A DNA stretch of 64,000 nt, from positions 1 to 64,000 of the forward strand of contig NZ_NEHW01000018.1 in the NCBI RefSeq assembly GCF_002112505.1, read 5' to 3'. The notes beneath the pieces were generated by a model, which worked only from the letters and a program-made list of their open reading frames with translations, ran no database searches and was not told where the DNA came from. The position numbers and the translations under genes were made by a program. Of the stretch, positions 29,409 through 37,676 are shown one piece after another. Positions within the stretch are counted from its first letter, which is position 1; each line of letters begins with the position of its first letter. The DNA comes from Pseudomonas sp. R28(2017) (GTDB taxonomy: Bacteria > Pseudomonadota > Gammaproteobacteria > Pseudomonadales > Pseudomonadaceae).

Positions 29409-29489
29409 TGCGGCCCCATCGCGGCTGAAGCCGCTCCTACAGGCACCGCAAAGGACCTGTAGGAGCGGCTTTAGCCGCGAAGAGGCCGG
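29409..29489. repeat. Inverted REP pair
   Basis: Two REP units in opposite orientation, at about 29409-29443 and 29455-29489. They share GCGGCTNNAGCCG cores and CCTGTAGGAGCGGC tails. They lie between convergent genes. Confidence 0.85.
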
Positions 29490-29501
29490 CACAGGTCCAC
29501 A

Positions 29502-30071
29502 TCAATCGAAATAGCCCCGCAGGCTAAAGGCATACCCGGTATCCACCCCCTTGGCCTCACCCCGGTTCCAGCGCTTCTTCAGCACGAACTCGAACGCCGG
29601 CTCGTACAAGCCATCCCTGATCAGCGCCCCCGCCAGCACCTCGACGTCATACCAGCCGTTGTCCAGCTCGATGATCGGCCGCCCCGGCACCTGATAGCGG
29701 GCTATCAGGTCACCCAGCGTCTTGGGCGTGAAGTGCTGCAGGATGCGCCAGGTGTAGAGCATCACCGCACGGTTCTCAACCTGCAGCACATAGCCGTTGC
29801 GCCGGTGCTTGAGGCGGCTGCCGGGTTCGAGCAAGGCGGGTGTGTAGCCATCGAGGGTGAACAGGATGTGGTAGGGCAGGTTGTCGACCCCGGCCAGCGG
29901 TATCACCACACCTTCGGCCACCGCCCTGTCGCCGCTGTCGTTGCGGGTGAACTCGCGGGCCAGGTCGTCGGACAGGTGGTTGTCGTGTTTGAAACGATCG
30001 AGCAGCTGGATATCGCCCAGCAGGAAATAGTCGACCAGGTCGTTGAGCACTTCGCTGAATTCGTGGCGCAT
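29502..30071 (-). CDS. Conserved-looking protein of unknown function
   Basis: 189 residues, not recognised. It is soluble, with no signal peptide. The start MRHEFSEVLNDLVDYFLLGDI is helical, followed by strand-rich sequence. Features of note are VVIPLAGVDNLPYHILF, the tail KKRWNRGEAKGVDTGYAFSLRGYFD, and an even spread of aromatic and charged residues. ATG 30071 is the first Met. It follows the VOC gene on the same strand with a 76-base gap. Codon use matches the neighbours, so it is probably a real native gene. Confidence 0.72.
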   Translation of the reverse strand: MRHEFSEVLNDLVDYFLLGDIQLLDRFKHDNHLSDDLAREFTRNDSGDRAVAEGVVIPLAGVDNLPYHILFTLDGYTPALLEPGSRLKHRRNGYVLQVENRAVMLYTWRILQHFTPKTLGDLIARYQVPGRPIIELDNGWYDVEVLAGALIRDGLYEPAFEFVLKKRWNRGEAKGVDTGYAFSLRGYFD

Positions 30072-30147
30072 CTGTTTTCCTTATTGTGGCGCACGGGATT
30101 ACAGCTGCAATGTAGCCAATGGCAGCACCGGCTGCCATGGGCGTTGC

Positions 30148-30534
30148 TCAGTGTTTCTGGGCGATCTGGATCAGGTTGCCGCAGGTGTCGTCGAACACCG
30201 CGACCGTGACGGGGCCAAGGTCGGTGGGCGCCTTGGTGAACTTCACGCCGGCCTTGCACAGCCGCGTGTACTCGGCCTGGATATCACGCACGCCGAAGGA
30301 TGTGGCGGGAATGCCGTCCTGTTTCAGCGCTTGCTTGTAAGTTTTCGCTGCCGGGTGAGCATCGGGCTCCAGCAGCAGCTCGACACCATTCGGGTCGTTG
30401 GGTGAGGTCAGTGTCAGCCAGCGATGCTGGCCCATGGGGATGTCGTGCCTGGGCTCGAAGCCCAATACGTAGTGGTAGAAAGCCAGGGCCTTGGCCTGGT
30501 CGTCGACGAGGATGCTGGTGACAACGATCTTCAT
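30148..30534 (-). CDS. VOC-family protein (glyoxalase/bleomycin-resistance type)
   Basis: A 128-residue single VOC domain: KIVVTSILVDDQAKALAFYH at the N-terminus, LTLTSPNDPNGVELLLEP in the middle and VAVFDDTCGNLIQIAQKH at the end. The first-strand metal ligand is not His, so metal binding is doubtful. This subgroup (COG0346, PhnB-like) often has unknown substrates. It is upstream of the unknown gene at 29502-30071 on the same strand. Confidence 0.85.
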   Translation of the reverse strand: MKIVVTSILVDDQAKALAFYHYVLGFEPRHDIPMGQHRWLTLTSPNDPNGVELLLEPDAHPAAKTYKQALKQDGIPATSFGVRDIQAEYTRLCKAGVKFTKAPTDLGPVTVAVFDDTCGNLIQIAQKH

Positions 30535-30702
30535 AGGCGCACACCGTACCTGCGGGTCGTTATCTACCAGTAAAGACGCTCTGGCTCAATTCACCAGCGA
30601 GGCCTGCTCTGCGCGGTCACGTTGCTGCATTTCCAGATGGGGTCGAGAGTTGCGCGGCAATAGCCTTGGCGAGCTATCCCATTTCAGCAAGGAGTGATGC
30701 AC

Positions 30703-30966
30703 ATGAAACGCATGGCGATGGTTGTACTTCTGATCGGCGCGGGCATCGCGCAAGCACAAGAACCGTTGATGGCAGGTGACGGCAGCAACCAGGTCGACGA
30801 CCTGCAAACCCTCCAGGGTGAGGCCGCCGACGCCAGAAGTATCGATACACCGGAAAAGCTTTCCCGGAAGAAACGCGGTGTTGGCCCTGTCGTGGGCATG
30901 GATTGCCCGCCCGAGTACAAGCTGATTGGTGATGATTGTGTCATCACCAATGTCCCCTTTGAATAA
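30703..30966 (+). CDS. Small exported protein with a C-terminal Cys pair
   Basis: 87 residues. ATG 30703 is chosen because AAGGAG at 30689-30694 is nine bases upstream; two earlier in-frame starts are too close to it. A signal peptide KRMAMVVLLIGAGIAQAQ ends at about residue 18. The mature part is acidic, then has a basic SRKKRG, and ends with a short unit DCPPEYKLIGDDCVITN whose two Cys could form a disulfide. The CP-x-Y-x-L-x-G-x-x-C pattern recalls EGF-like loops. Function unknown; probably a periplasmic or secreted protein. Confidence 0.72.
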   Translation: MKRMAMVVLLIGAGIAQAQEPLMAGDGSNQVDDLQTLQGEAADARSIDTPEKLSRKKRGVGPVVGMDCPPEYKLIGDDCVITNVPFE

Positions 30967-30988
30967 AGAGCGTCGAAGTTCGGGTGTT

Positions 30989-31018
30989 GCCCTGTTGCCG
31001 GCAAGCCGACAACAGGGC
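30989..31018. terminator. Possible hairpin between convergent genes
   Basis: GCCCTGTT/AACAGGGC with a 14-base interior that itself pairs in part (CCGGCAAGCCG). No T-tract follows on either strand, so it may only protect 3' ends. Confidence 0.4.
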
Positions 31019-31027
31019 GATTGCGGG

Positions 31028-32026
31028 TTACAGCCAGCCCTTGATCTGCCGCGCCACCGCCTCGGTGGAAATGCCATAGCGATCATGCAAGGTCGGTAAC
31101 GCCCCGGCATCGAGAAACGCATCGGGCAAGGCGATCTGGCGGAAGGTCGGGGTCACGCCATTGCGCAGCAGCACGCCGGCCACCGCTTCACCCAGCCCGC
31201 CGACAATCGAATGGTTCTCCGCCGTCACCACCAGCCGCCCCGGCTTGCGCGCCTCGGCCAGGATCGTCGCCTCGTCCAGCGGCTTGATGGTCGGCACATG
31301 CAGCACCGACACATCCACGCCATCCTTGTGCAACTGTTCGGCGGCTTCCAGCGCGCGCATGGTCATCAGCCCGCTGGCAATCACCAGCACGTCACGGCCA
31401 CCGCGTACAACCTGGGCCTTGCCCAGCTGGAAGCGGTAATCGTAGCGGTCCAGCACCAGGGGCACGTTGCCGCGCAGCAGGCGCATGTACACCGGGCCCT
31501 GGTGAGCGGCGATGGCCGGTACGGCCTGTTCGATCTCCAGGGCGTCACACGGGTCGATCACCATCAGGTTGGGCATGGCGCGCATGATCGCCAGGTCGTC
31601 GGTGGCCTGGTGGCTGGGGCCGTAGCCGGTGGTCAAGCCGGGCAGGGCACAGACGATCTTGACGTTGAGGTTTTCCTCAGCAATGGCCATGCAGATGAAG
31701 TCGTAGGCGCGCCGCGATGCGAACACCGCGTAGGTGGTGGCGAACGGGGTGAAGCCTTCGCGCGCCATGCCCGCTGCGGCGCTCATCAGCAGCTGTTCGG
31801 CCATGCCCATTTGGTAGAAGCGCTGTGGGTGGGCCTTGGCGAAGATATGCAGGTCCGTGTACTTGGACAGGTCGGCGCTCAGGCCGACGATGTCCTGGCG
31901 CTGCTCGGCGAGCGCCGCCAGGGCATGGCCGAAGGGTGCCGGGCGGGTGGGTTGGCCTTCGGCGGCGATCGAGGCGATCATCGCCGAAGTGGTCAGGCGT
32001 TTGGCAGGTGCGGTCTGGCTGTTCAT
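31028..32026 (-). CDS. Transketolase family, C-terminal (pyrimidine/transketolase-C) subunit
   Basis: 332 residues carrying the pyrimidine-binding and C-terminal domains of a two-subunit transketolase. Motifs: LSADLSKYTDLHIFAKAHP, QMGMAEQLLMSAAAGMAREG with the activating Glu, and the C-terminal NHSIVGGLGEAV. Its start overlaps the stop of the thiamine-binding subunit by four bases (ATGA), as expected for a heteromer. Two-subunit transketolases outside the pentose phosphate route serve sugar catabolism, e.g. apulose-4-phosphate transketolase. The donor here is unknown. Confidence 0.88.
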   Translation of the reverse strand: MNSQTAPAKRLTTSAMIASIAAEGQPTRPAPFGHALAALAEQRQDIVGLSADLSKYTDLHIFAKAHPQRFYQMGMAEQLLMSAAAGMAREGFTPFATTYAVFASRRAYDFICMAIAEENLNVKIVCALPGLTTGYGPSHQATDDLAIMRAMPNLMVIDPCDALEIEQAVPAIAAHQGPVYMRLLRGNVPLVLDRYDYRFQLGKAQVVRGGRDVLVIASGLMTMRALEAAEQLHKDGVDVSVLHVPTIKPLDEATILAEARKPGRLVVTAENHSIVGGLGEAVAGVLLRNGVTPTFRQIALPDAFLDAGALPTLHDRYGISTEAVARQIKGWL

Positions 32027-32871
32027 GCGCGGCTCCCGGCGTCCAGTGCTTGCAGGGCAAGGTCCCATTCGTGTTCGTCGACCCGGATGAAGTGGGTCTT
32101 GTCGCGGTTCTCGAGGAAGGGCACGCCCTTGCCCATGCGCGTGTCGCAAATGATCACCCGCGGTTGCGCGCCGCGGTGCGCGCGGGCCTGGTCGAAGGCC
32201 TGGACCAGGGCGTCGAGGTCGTTGCCATCGACCCGCTGCACATGCCAGCCAAAGGCCTGCCAGCGATCGACGATCGGCTCGAAGGCGAGTATCTCGCTGG
32301 AGTGGCCGTCGGCCTGCTGGTTGTTGACGTCGATGATGGCGATCAGGTTGTCCAGCTGCCAGTGGCTGGCGGACATCGCCGCTTCCCAGGTCGAGCCTTC
32401 GTTCAGCTCGCCGTCGGACAGCAGGTTGTACACCCAGCTGGCCGAGCCCTTGCGCTTGAGGCCCAGGCAGGCGCCGACGGCGATGCCCAAGCCATGGCCG
32501 AGCGAGCCGCCAGTGATTTCCATACCGGGGGTGTAGGCGGCCATGCCAGACATCGGCAGGCGACTGTCGTCGCAACCGTAACTCTCCAGTTCGTCTTCGG
32601 CGATCACCCCGGCTTCGATCAGCGCCGCGTACAGCGCGATAGCGTAATGGCCGATGGACAGGTAGAAGCGGTCGCGCTGTTCCCATTCGGGGTTGGCCGG
32701 GTCCAGGCGCAGGGCGTGGCAGTAGGCCACGGCCAGCAGGTCGGCGGCGCCGAGGGCCTGGCCGATGTAGCCCTGGCCCTGGACCTGGCCCATGCGCAGG
32801 GCGTTGCGGCGGATGTTGTGGGCACGCGCAGCCAGAGGCCGCGCACCCGGGGTAGCGGGTACGGCATTCAT
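32023..32871 (-). CDS. Transketolase family, N-terminal (ThDP-binding) subunit
   Basis: 282 residues forming the diphosphate-binding half. The ThDP/Mg motif reads LSDGELNEGSTWEA...DVNN, with Ser where GDG has its first Gly. The early GHGLGIAVG and the helix HNIRRNALRM also match the family. It is 23 bases after the MFS gene in the same operon. ATG 32871 is preferred: it lies just after the MFS stop and is preceded by AAGGAG. The frame is open further upstream but would run deep into the transporter gene. Confidence 0.88.
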   Translation of the reverse strand: MNAVPATPGARPLAARAHNIRRNALRMGQVQGQGYIGQALGAADLLAVAYCHALRLDPANPEWEQRDRFYLSIGHYAIALYAALIEAGVIAEDELESYGCDDSRLPMSGMAAYTPGMEITGGSLGHGLGIAVGACLGLKRKGSASWVYNLLSDGELNEGSTWEAAMSASHWQLDNLIAIIDVNNQQADGHSSEILAFEPIVDRWQAFGWHVQRVDGNDLDALVQAFDQARAHRGAQPRVIICDTRMGKGVPFLENRDKTHFIRVDEHEWDLALQALDAGSRA

Positions 32872-32894
32872 GGGGTAACTCCTTGCTGGGAAAA

Positions 32895-34193
32895 TTAACG
32901 GTTGACCAGGCTCGCTGGCACGCGGAACACCAGTGCGGCACCGAAGATCAGCACGGCGGTGATCAGGTACATGCCGATGGCGTTGTTGCCCAAGGTGCTG
33001 GTGACCCAGCCGATCAGGAACGGTGAGCAGAACCCGGCCAGGTTGGCGAAGCTGTTGACGGCGGCGATGCCGGCGGCGGCCGAAACACCGCCGAGCAGCG
33101 TGGTCGGCAGCATCCAGAACAGTGACGAGGCCGAGAGGATGCCGGATGCCGCCAGGCACAGGCTGAGGATCGACAGGCTCAAGTGGCTGGCGAACACCGC
33201 GGCCAAGGTCAGGCCCAGGGCGCCGGCCAGCATCGGAATTGCCAGGTGCCAGCGCCGCTCGCGGTGGCGGTCGCCGCTGCGCCCGGCCAGTAGCATGGCA
33301 CCGATGGCGCACAGGTAAGGCAGGCTGGTCAGCAAGCCGATGTGCAGCGGATCAGCAACGCCGGCGTTGCGCACCAGGGTCGGTAGCCAGAAGGTGATCG
33401 CATACTGGCCCATGACCACGCAGAAGTAGATACCGGCCAGCAGCCACAGGCGACGGTCGCGGATGAAGTCGGCCACCGAGCCATGCTGCACCTTGTGCTG
33501 TTCATCCTCGGCCAGTTCCTTGCGCAGCAGCGACTTTTCTTCATCGTTGAGCCAGTGCGCCTGATGGACACCGTCCTTTAGGTAGCTGAGTACCAGAATG
33601 CCCACCAGCACGGTCGGAACGGCCTCGAGCACGAACATCCACTGCCAGCCGGCCCAGCCATGCACGCCGGCGAAACGCTCCATGATCCAGCCCGACAGCG
33701 GCCCGCCGACCATGCCCGAGAGCGGGATGGCGATGAACCACAGCGCGGTCATCTTCGCCCGCCGGTAGGACGGGAACCAGTAGGTCAGGTACAGCAGCAG
33801 GCCGGGTGCCAGGCCGGCTTCGGCGACGCCGAGTAAGAAACGCAGCACATAGAACTGCCAGGCCGTCTCGACGAAGGCGAACAGGGCCGAGATCAGGCCC
33901 CAGGTGATCATGATGCGGGCGATCCAGCGCCGTGCGCCGACCTTGTGCAGGATGATGTTGCTCGGCACCTCGCAGAGGAAGTAGCCGATGAAGAACATCC
34001 CGGCGCCCAGGCCGTAGACCGCTTCGGACAGGGCCAGGTCATCCATCATCTGCAGCTTGGCGAAGCCGACGTTGACCCGGTCGAGGTAGGCGCACAGGTA
34101 GCACAGCATGAGAAAGGGCATCAGCCGCCAGGCCGTCTTGCGATAGGCATTGCTGCGCGCGGCCGTGGCCGCGTCGAGGGCTAGGGTGGTCAT
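32895..34193 (-). CDS. MFS transporter, anion:cation symporter family
   Basis: 432 residues, 12 hydrophobic segments. The opening YLCAYLDRVNVGFAKLQM is a recognisable ACS-family signature (phthalate, tartrate and hexuronate carriers). GVAEAGLAPGLLLYLTYWFP in TM4-5 is also typical. It lies between the SDR and transketolase genes of one operon, so it most likely imports the substrate those enzymes degrade, probably a sugar acid or polyol-derived acid. Substrate not determined. Confidence 0.88.
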   Translation of the reverse strand: MTTLALDAATAARSNAYRKTAWRLMPFLMLCYLCAYLDRVNVGFAKLQMMDDLALSEAVYGLGAGMFFIGYFLCEVPSNIILHKVGARRWIARIMITWGLISALFAFVETAWQFYVLRFLLGVAEAGLAPGLLLYLTYWFPSYRRAKMTALWFIAIPLSGMVGGPLSGWIMERFAGVHGWAGWQWMFVLEAVPTVLVGILVLSYLKDGVHQAHWLNDEEKSLLRKELAEDEQHKVQHGSVADFIRDRRLWLLAGIYFCVVMGQYAITFWLPTLVRNAGVADPLHIGLLTSLPYLCAIGAMLLAGRSGDRHRERRWHLAIPMLAGALGLTLAAVFASHLSLSILSLCLAASGILSASSLFWMLPTTLLGGVSAAAGIAAVNSFANLAGFCSPFLIGWVTSTLGNNAIGMYLITAVLIFGAALVFRVPASLVNR

Positions 34194-34269
34194 GTCGATC
34201 TGATCTCTTGTTGTTATCGATTGCCCCGCCGTGGCGGGGCTCAGATGCGAAACACAGTGCCAGGGCAGA

Positions 34270-35019
34270 TCAGTGAATCAGCATGCCCCCGTTGACGTCC
34301 AGGGTGATGCCGGTGAGGTAGCTGGAGAGGTCGCTGGCCAGGAACAGCGCGGCGTTGGCCACGTCGCGGGCTTCGCCCAGACGGCCCAGGGGGATGCCTT
34401 CGATGATGGCGTGGCGGCGCTCGTCCTGCATCAGGCCGCCGGTGATGTCGGTATGGATCAGGCCGGGCGTGATGGCGTTGACGCGCACGTTGTCCGGGCC
34501 GAATTCGCGAGCCATGGCCTTGCCCAGGCCCAACACCCCGGCTTTGGCGGCGCTGTAGTGCGGGCCGCCAAAGATGCCGCCGCCACGCTGTGCCGACACC
34601 GACGACATGCAGATGATGCTGCCCGCACGTTGGGCGCGCATGGCGGGGAGCACGGCCTGGGACATCAACAGCGTGCCGCGCAGGTTGACGTCGAGGATGC
34701 GGTCGTAGTCCTTGCCGGTGATTTCCAGGGTCTTCACCGGTTGAGTGATGCCGGCGTTGTTGACCAGCACGTCGATACGGCCGAAATGCGCCAGCACCTC
34801 GGCCACCGCGTCGCGCACCTGGGCTTCGTCGGCGACGTTGGCGGCAAGGCCGAGGTGGCCTGCGCCCAGTTGCGCGGCAGCGTCGCGGGCGGCGTGCAGG
34901 TCGAGGTCGAGGATGGCCACCTTGGCGCCCTGGTCGGCAAAGGCCTGGGCGGTGGCGCGACCGATACCGCGGGCAGAGGCGGCACCGGTGACGATTGCGA
35001 TTTTACCTTCGAGCAGCAT
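34270..35019 (-). CDS. Short-chain dehydrogenase/reductase
   Basis: 249 residues with the classical SDR fold. The cofactor motif is TGAASARGIGRA; an acidic Asp in ILDLDLH suggests NAD(H). NNAG and the catalytic Ser/Tyr/Lys (SSVSAQRGGG, YSAAK) are present. ATG 35019 has GGAG eight bases ahead; an upstream open stretch has no such site. It is first in the operon SDR-MFS-transketolase and divergent from a LysR gene, so it probably oxidises the imported sugar or polyol before C-C cleavage. Confidence 0.9.
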   Translation of the reverse strand: MLLEGKIAIVTGAASARGIGRATAQAFADQGAKVAILDLDLHAARDAAAQLGAGHLGLAANVADEAQVRDAVAEVLAHFGRIDVLVNNAGITQPVKTLEITGKDYDRILDVNLRGTLLMSQAVLPAMRAQRAGSIICMSSVSAQRGGGIFGGPHYSAAKAGVLGLGKAMAREFGPDNVRVNAITPGLIHTDITGGLMQDERRHAIIEGIPLGRLGEARDVANAALFLASDLSSYLTGITLDVNGGMLIH

Positions 35020-35100
35020 GGGTGTACTCCGGATGTTTGTTGTTGTGGGTACAGCTTGGGACCCACGCGAGGGCTGGGCAACGCAGTGCACTTCAGCCTA

Positions 35101-35117
35101 TGCTGAAAAAAATTCAG
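35101..35117. promoter_or_regulatory. Imperfect inverted repeat in the SDR/LysR divergent promoter
   Basis: GCTGAAAAAAATTCAGC has GCTGAA/TTCAGC arms around a short A-rich spacer. It is about midway between the divergent starts, a suitable place for LysR binding. Assignment is from position and symmetry only. Confidence 0.5.
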
Positions 35118-35169
35118 CACAGGGCAGGGGCGTGACCACGTTCGAGGCCCGTTACACCCAAGGAATGCG

Positions 35170-36090
35170 ATGAACCACGAGCCGGGCAAGAAGCCCTTGC
35201 AACTGCCGCCGCTGAAAGCGATTCAGGCCTTCGAGCAGGCGGCGCGCTTTGGCAACGTCGCGCGCGCCGCCGAACAGCTCAACCTGACACCGTCGGCGGT
35301 CAGCCATCAGATCGCCAACCTGGAAGCGCTGATCGGCCGGCCGTTGTTCCTGCGCACGGCCAAGGGGGTGACGCTGACGGCGGCAGGCGACCAGTACCTG
35401 CGCGAGGTATCGGGCATCCTGCAGAGCCTGGCCATGGCCACCGAGCGGGCTGGCAGCGCGGTCGGCTTCGACTGCCTGCGCCTGCATTCGTCGCCGAGCT
35501 TCGGCCTGCTCTGGCTGTTGCCGCGGCTGGAGCAGTTTCGTGCCAGCCACCCGGATATCCAGATCAACCTGTCGTGTTCCTATGAAGCGCTGCACTTTGG
35601 CCGCCACCAGATCGACGTCGATATCCGCCATGGCTACCCCAACTGGCCGAGCCTGGAGGTGCGCACCATCCGCTACGAGCGCGCCACGGTGCTGGCGTCA
35701 CCGGCGTTGTTGGCGCGCCAGCCGATCCAGCAGGCGGGCGACCTGCTGGGGCAGAACCTGATTCTCTCCGAGTCGGCGCTGGTGCAATGGCCGCAGTGGT
35801 TTGCCCAGCAAGGCGTGTCGTTGCCCCAGGCGCCCTTCGCCTTGAGTTTCGACCGCTCGTACATGAGCCTGGAGGCGGCCAGCCATGGCTACGGGTTCGC
35901 CCTGGAAAGCTCACTGTTGTCGCAGGACTACGTCGCCAGGGGGCAGCTGGTCCCGGTATTCGGTGCCGACCAGGCAAGCCCGGTGAGTGCTCACCACCTG
36001 GTGTTTCCGCGGGGGCATGCCGAGTTGGCCCGGGTGCGCACGTTCCTTCAGTGGATGCAGGGGCAGCTGGGGCATGATTTCAGTTACTGA
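35170..36090 (+). CDS. LysR-family regulator (GcvA-like)
   Basis: 306 residues. The winged HTH covers about residues 15-72 (FGNVARAAEQLNLTPSAVSH, LFLRTAKGVTLTAAG). The effector domain is of GcvA/AmpR type (DVDIRHGYPNW, FDRSYMSLEAASHGYGFAL). It is divergent from the SDR-MFS-transketolase operon across a 150-base gap that includes GCTGAAAAAAATTCAGC (about 35101-35117), a likely operator. It probably activates that operon. Confidence 0.88.
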   Translation: MNHEPGKKPLQLPPLKAIQAFEQAARFGNVARAAEQLNLTPSAVSHQIANLEALIGRPLFLRTAKGVTLTAAGDQYLREVSGILQSLAMATERAGSAVGFDCLRLHSSPSFGLLWLLPRLEQFRASHPDIQINLSCSYEALHFGRHQIDVDIRHGYPNWPSLEVRTIRYERATVLASPALLARQPIQQAGDLLGQNLILSESALVQWPQWFAQQGVSLPQAPFALSFDRSYMSLEAASHGYGFALESSLLSQDYVARGQLVPVFGADQASPVSAHHLVFPRGHAELARVRTFLQWMQGQLGHDFSY

Positions 36091-36233
36091 TTGCCACGAG
36101 CCGGAGAGGGCAGCCATTTTGTATTCAAGCCTTAGGCAAATCCTTCATCACCCAGCAGCCCGCTGAATCAGGCCACAAGGTAAAGTGACAGGAAAATACC
36201 AAGGCGCCCGCCCAGGGCGCCAACGAGGTGCCT

Positions 36234-37139
36234 GTGGCTTCCTACACCCTGCGACAACTCAAATACTTCGTCACCACCGTCGAGGCCGGCAGCGTCGCCG
36301 AGGCCTCGCGCCAGCTGTACATCGCCCAGCCGTCGATCTCCACGGCAATCAAGAGCCTGGAGGAAAGCTTCGGCGTGCAGCTGTTCATCCGCCACCATGC
36401 TCAAGGTGTGTCGCTGACCCCCAGCGGCAAGCGCTTCTATGCCAAGACCAAGTCGCTGCTGCAGATGGCCCACGAGTTCGAGCAGAACGCCCTGGCCGAC
36501 AACGACACCGTGGCCGGGCAGATCGACATCGGCTGCTTCGAGACCGTGGCGCCGTTGTACCTGCCGCGGCTGATCGCCGGCTTTCGAGAACGCTACCCGG
36601 GCGTGGACATCCGCCTGCGCGACGGCGAGCAGCAGGACCTGATCCAGGGTCTGACTGCGGGTACCTTCGACCTGGCGTTTCTGTATGACCATGACCTGGA
36701 CGGCACCATCGAAGCCGAACCCTTGATGCCGCCGCAGAAGCCTTACGTGCTGCTGCCCGAGAAGCACCGCTTCGCCGGCCAGGCCCAGGTGTCGCTGCGT
36801 GACCTGTGCCCGGAACCGATGATCTTGCTGGACGTGGCGCCGAGCCGGACCTACTTCGTCAGCCTGTTCAATGAAATGGGCCTGACGCCGAACATCGTCT
36901 TCAGTTCGCCGTCGATCGAGATGGTGCGCGGGATGGTGGGGCAGGGCTTCGGCTTTTCGTTGCTGGTGACCCGGCCGCATTCGGAATGCACCTACGACGG
37001 GCAGAAGCTGGTGACGATCGACATCGCCGAGCCGGTGGCGTTGTCGGGGTTGGCGGCGGCGCACCTGAAGCGGGTGCAACTGACCAAACCTGCGCAGTTG
37101 TTCGTCGAGTTCTGCCGCGAAGAACTGGCCAAGTTCTGA
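36234..37139 (+). CDS. LysR-family regulator
   Basis: About 301 residues. GTG 36234 is preferred because GAGG at 36225-36228 is well placed; GTG 36228 lies in that site. The HTH is at residues 3-60 (GSVAEASRQLYIAQPSISTA, LFIRHHAQGVSLTPSG). The effector domain is complete. It is convergent with the Rid/monooxygenase operon, with a REP pair between. As the closest regulator to the Rid-FMO-DUF1028-M20 cluster it may control it, which its orientation neither supports nor excludes. Confidence 0.87.
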   Translation: MASYTLRQLKYFVTTVEAGSVAEASRQLYIAQPSISTAIKSLEESFGVQLFIRHHAQGVSLTPSGKRFYAKTKSLLQMAHEFEQNALADNDTVAGQIDIGCFETVAPLYLPRLIAGFRERYPGVDIRLRDGEQQDLIQGLTAGTFDLAFLYDHDLDGTIEAEPLMPPQKPYVLLPEKHRFAGQAQVSLRDLCPEPMILLDVAPSRTYFVSLFNEMGLTPNIVFSSPSIEMVRGMVGQGFGFSLLVTRPHSECTYDGQKLVTIDIAEPVALSGLAAAHLKRVQLTKPAQLFVEFCREELAKF

Positions 37140-37142
37140 AAA

Positions 37143-37230
37143 GCTTCGCGGGCAAGCCCGCGCCCACAGGGTTGCGCCGAACCTTAGGTCTGCGCTGTAC
37201 CAGTGGGAGCGGGCTTGCCCGCGAATGGGG
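37143..37230. repeat. Inverted REP pair
   Basis: Two facing REP units at about 37143-37169 and 37202-37230 with cores CGCGGGCAAGCCCGCG and GCGGGCTTGCCCGC. They lie between convergent genes, where they may stop or stabilise transcripts. Confidence 0.88.
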
Positions 37231-37259
37231 CGCAGAGCGCCCCCGGCTTTCTCACAGGA

Positions 37260-37676
37260 TCACTGCTGATCCGGCACCACTGCAATCACGTCGATTTCCA
37301 TCAGCCACTCGGCCTGGGCCAGACCGGCCACCACCAGCCCGGTGGAAATCGGGAACACGCCCTTGAGCCACTTGCCCACTTCCTTGTACACCGGCTCGCG
37401 GAAACGCGGGTCGGTGATGTAGGTGGTGGTCTTGACGATGTGCGACAGGTCCGAGCCTGCCTCTTCAAGCAGTTGCTTGACGTTCTTCATCGCCTGCTCG
37501 GTCTGCGCCCGAGGGTCACCCAGGCCCACCAGCTTGCCTTCGAAGTCGGTGCCGACCTGGCCGCGCACGTAGATGGTATTACCGGCCCGCACGGCCTGGC
37601 ACAGGTCGTTGTCCAGGGTCTGGTTGGGGTAGGTTTCCTTGGTGTTGAACATGCGGATGCGAGTGTGGGTAGGCAT
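37260..37676 (-). CDS. Rid-family protein without the RidA catalytic arginine
   Basis: 138 residues, YjgF/Rid fold. The C-terminal signature region, which in RidA contains the Arg that hydrolyses enamines/imines (ARSxVEVARLP), reads here PISTGLVVAGLAQAEWLMEI, with Ser at the Arg position. It therefore belongs to one of the Rid subfamilies without that arginine and may use another imine-like substrate. Its start overlaps the stop of the monooxygenase gene by one base (TGATG), so the two are translated together. Confidence 0.87.
   Translation of the reverse strand: MPTHTRIRMFNTKETYPNQTLDNDLCQAVRAGNTIYVRGQVGTDFEGKLVGLGDPRAQTEQAMKNVKQLLEEAGSDLSHIVKTTTYITDPRFREPVYKEVGKWLKGVFPISTGLVVAGLAQAEWLMEIDVIAVVPDQQ

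Noticed and set aside
32872..33312. N-terminal extension of the transketolase ThDP subunit
   Set aside because: It would overlap the MFS gene on the same strand by more than 400 bases and has no family match.
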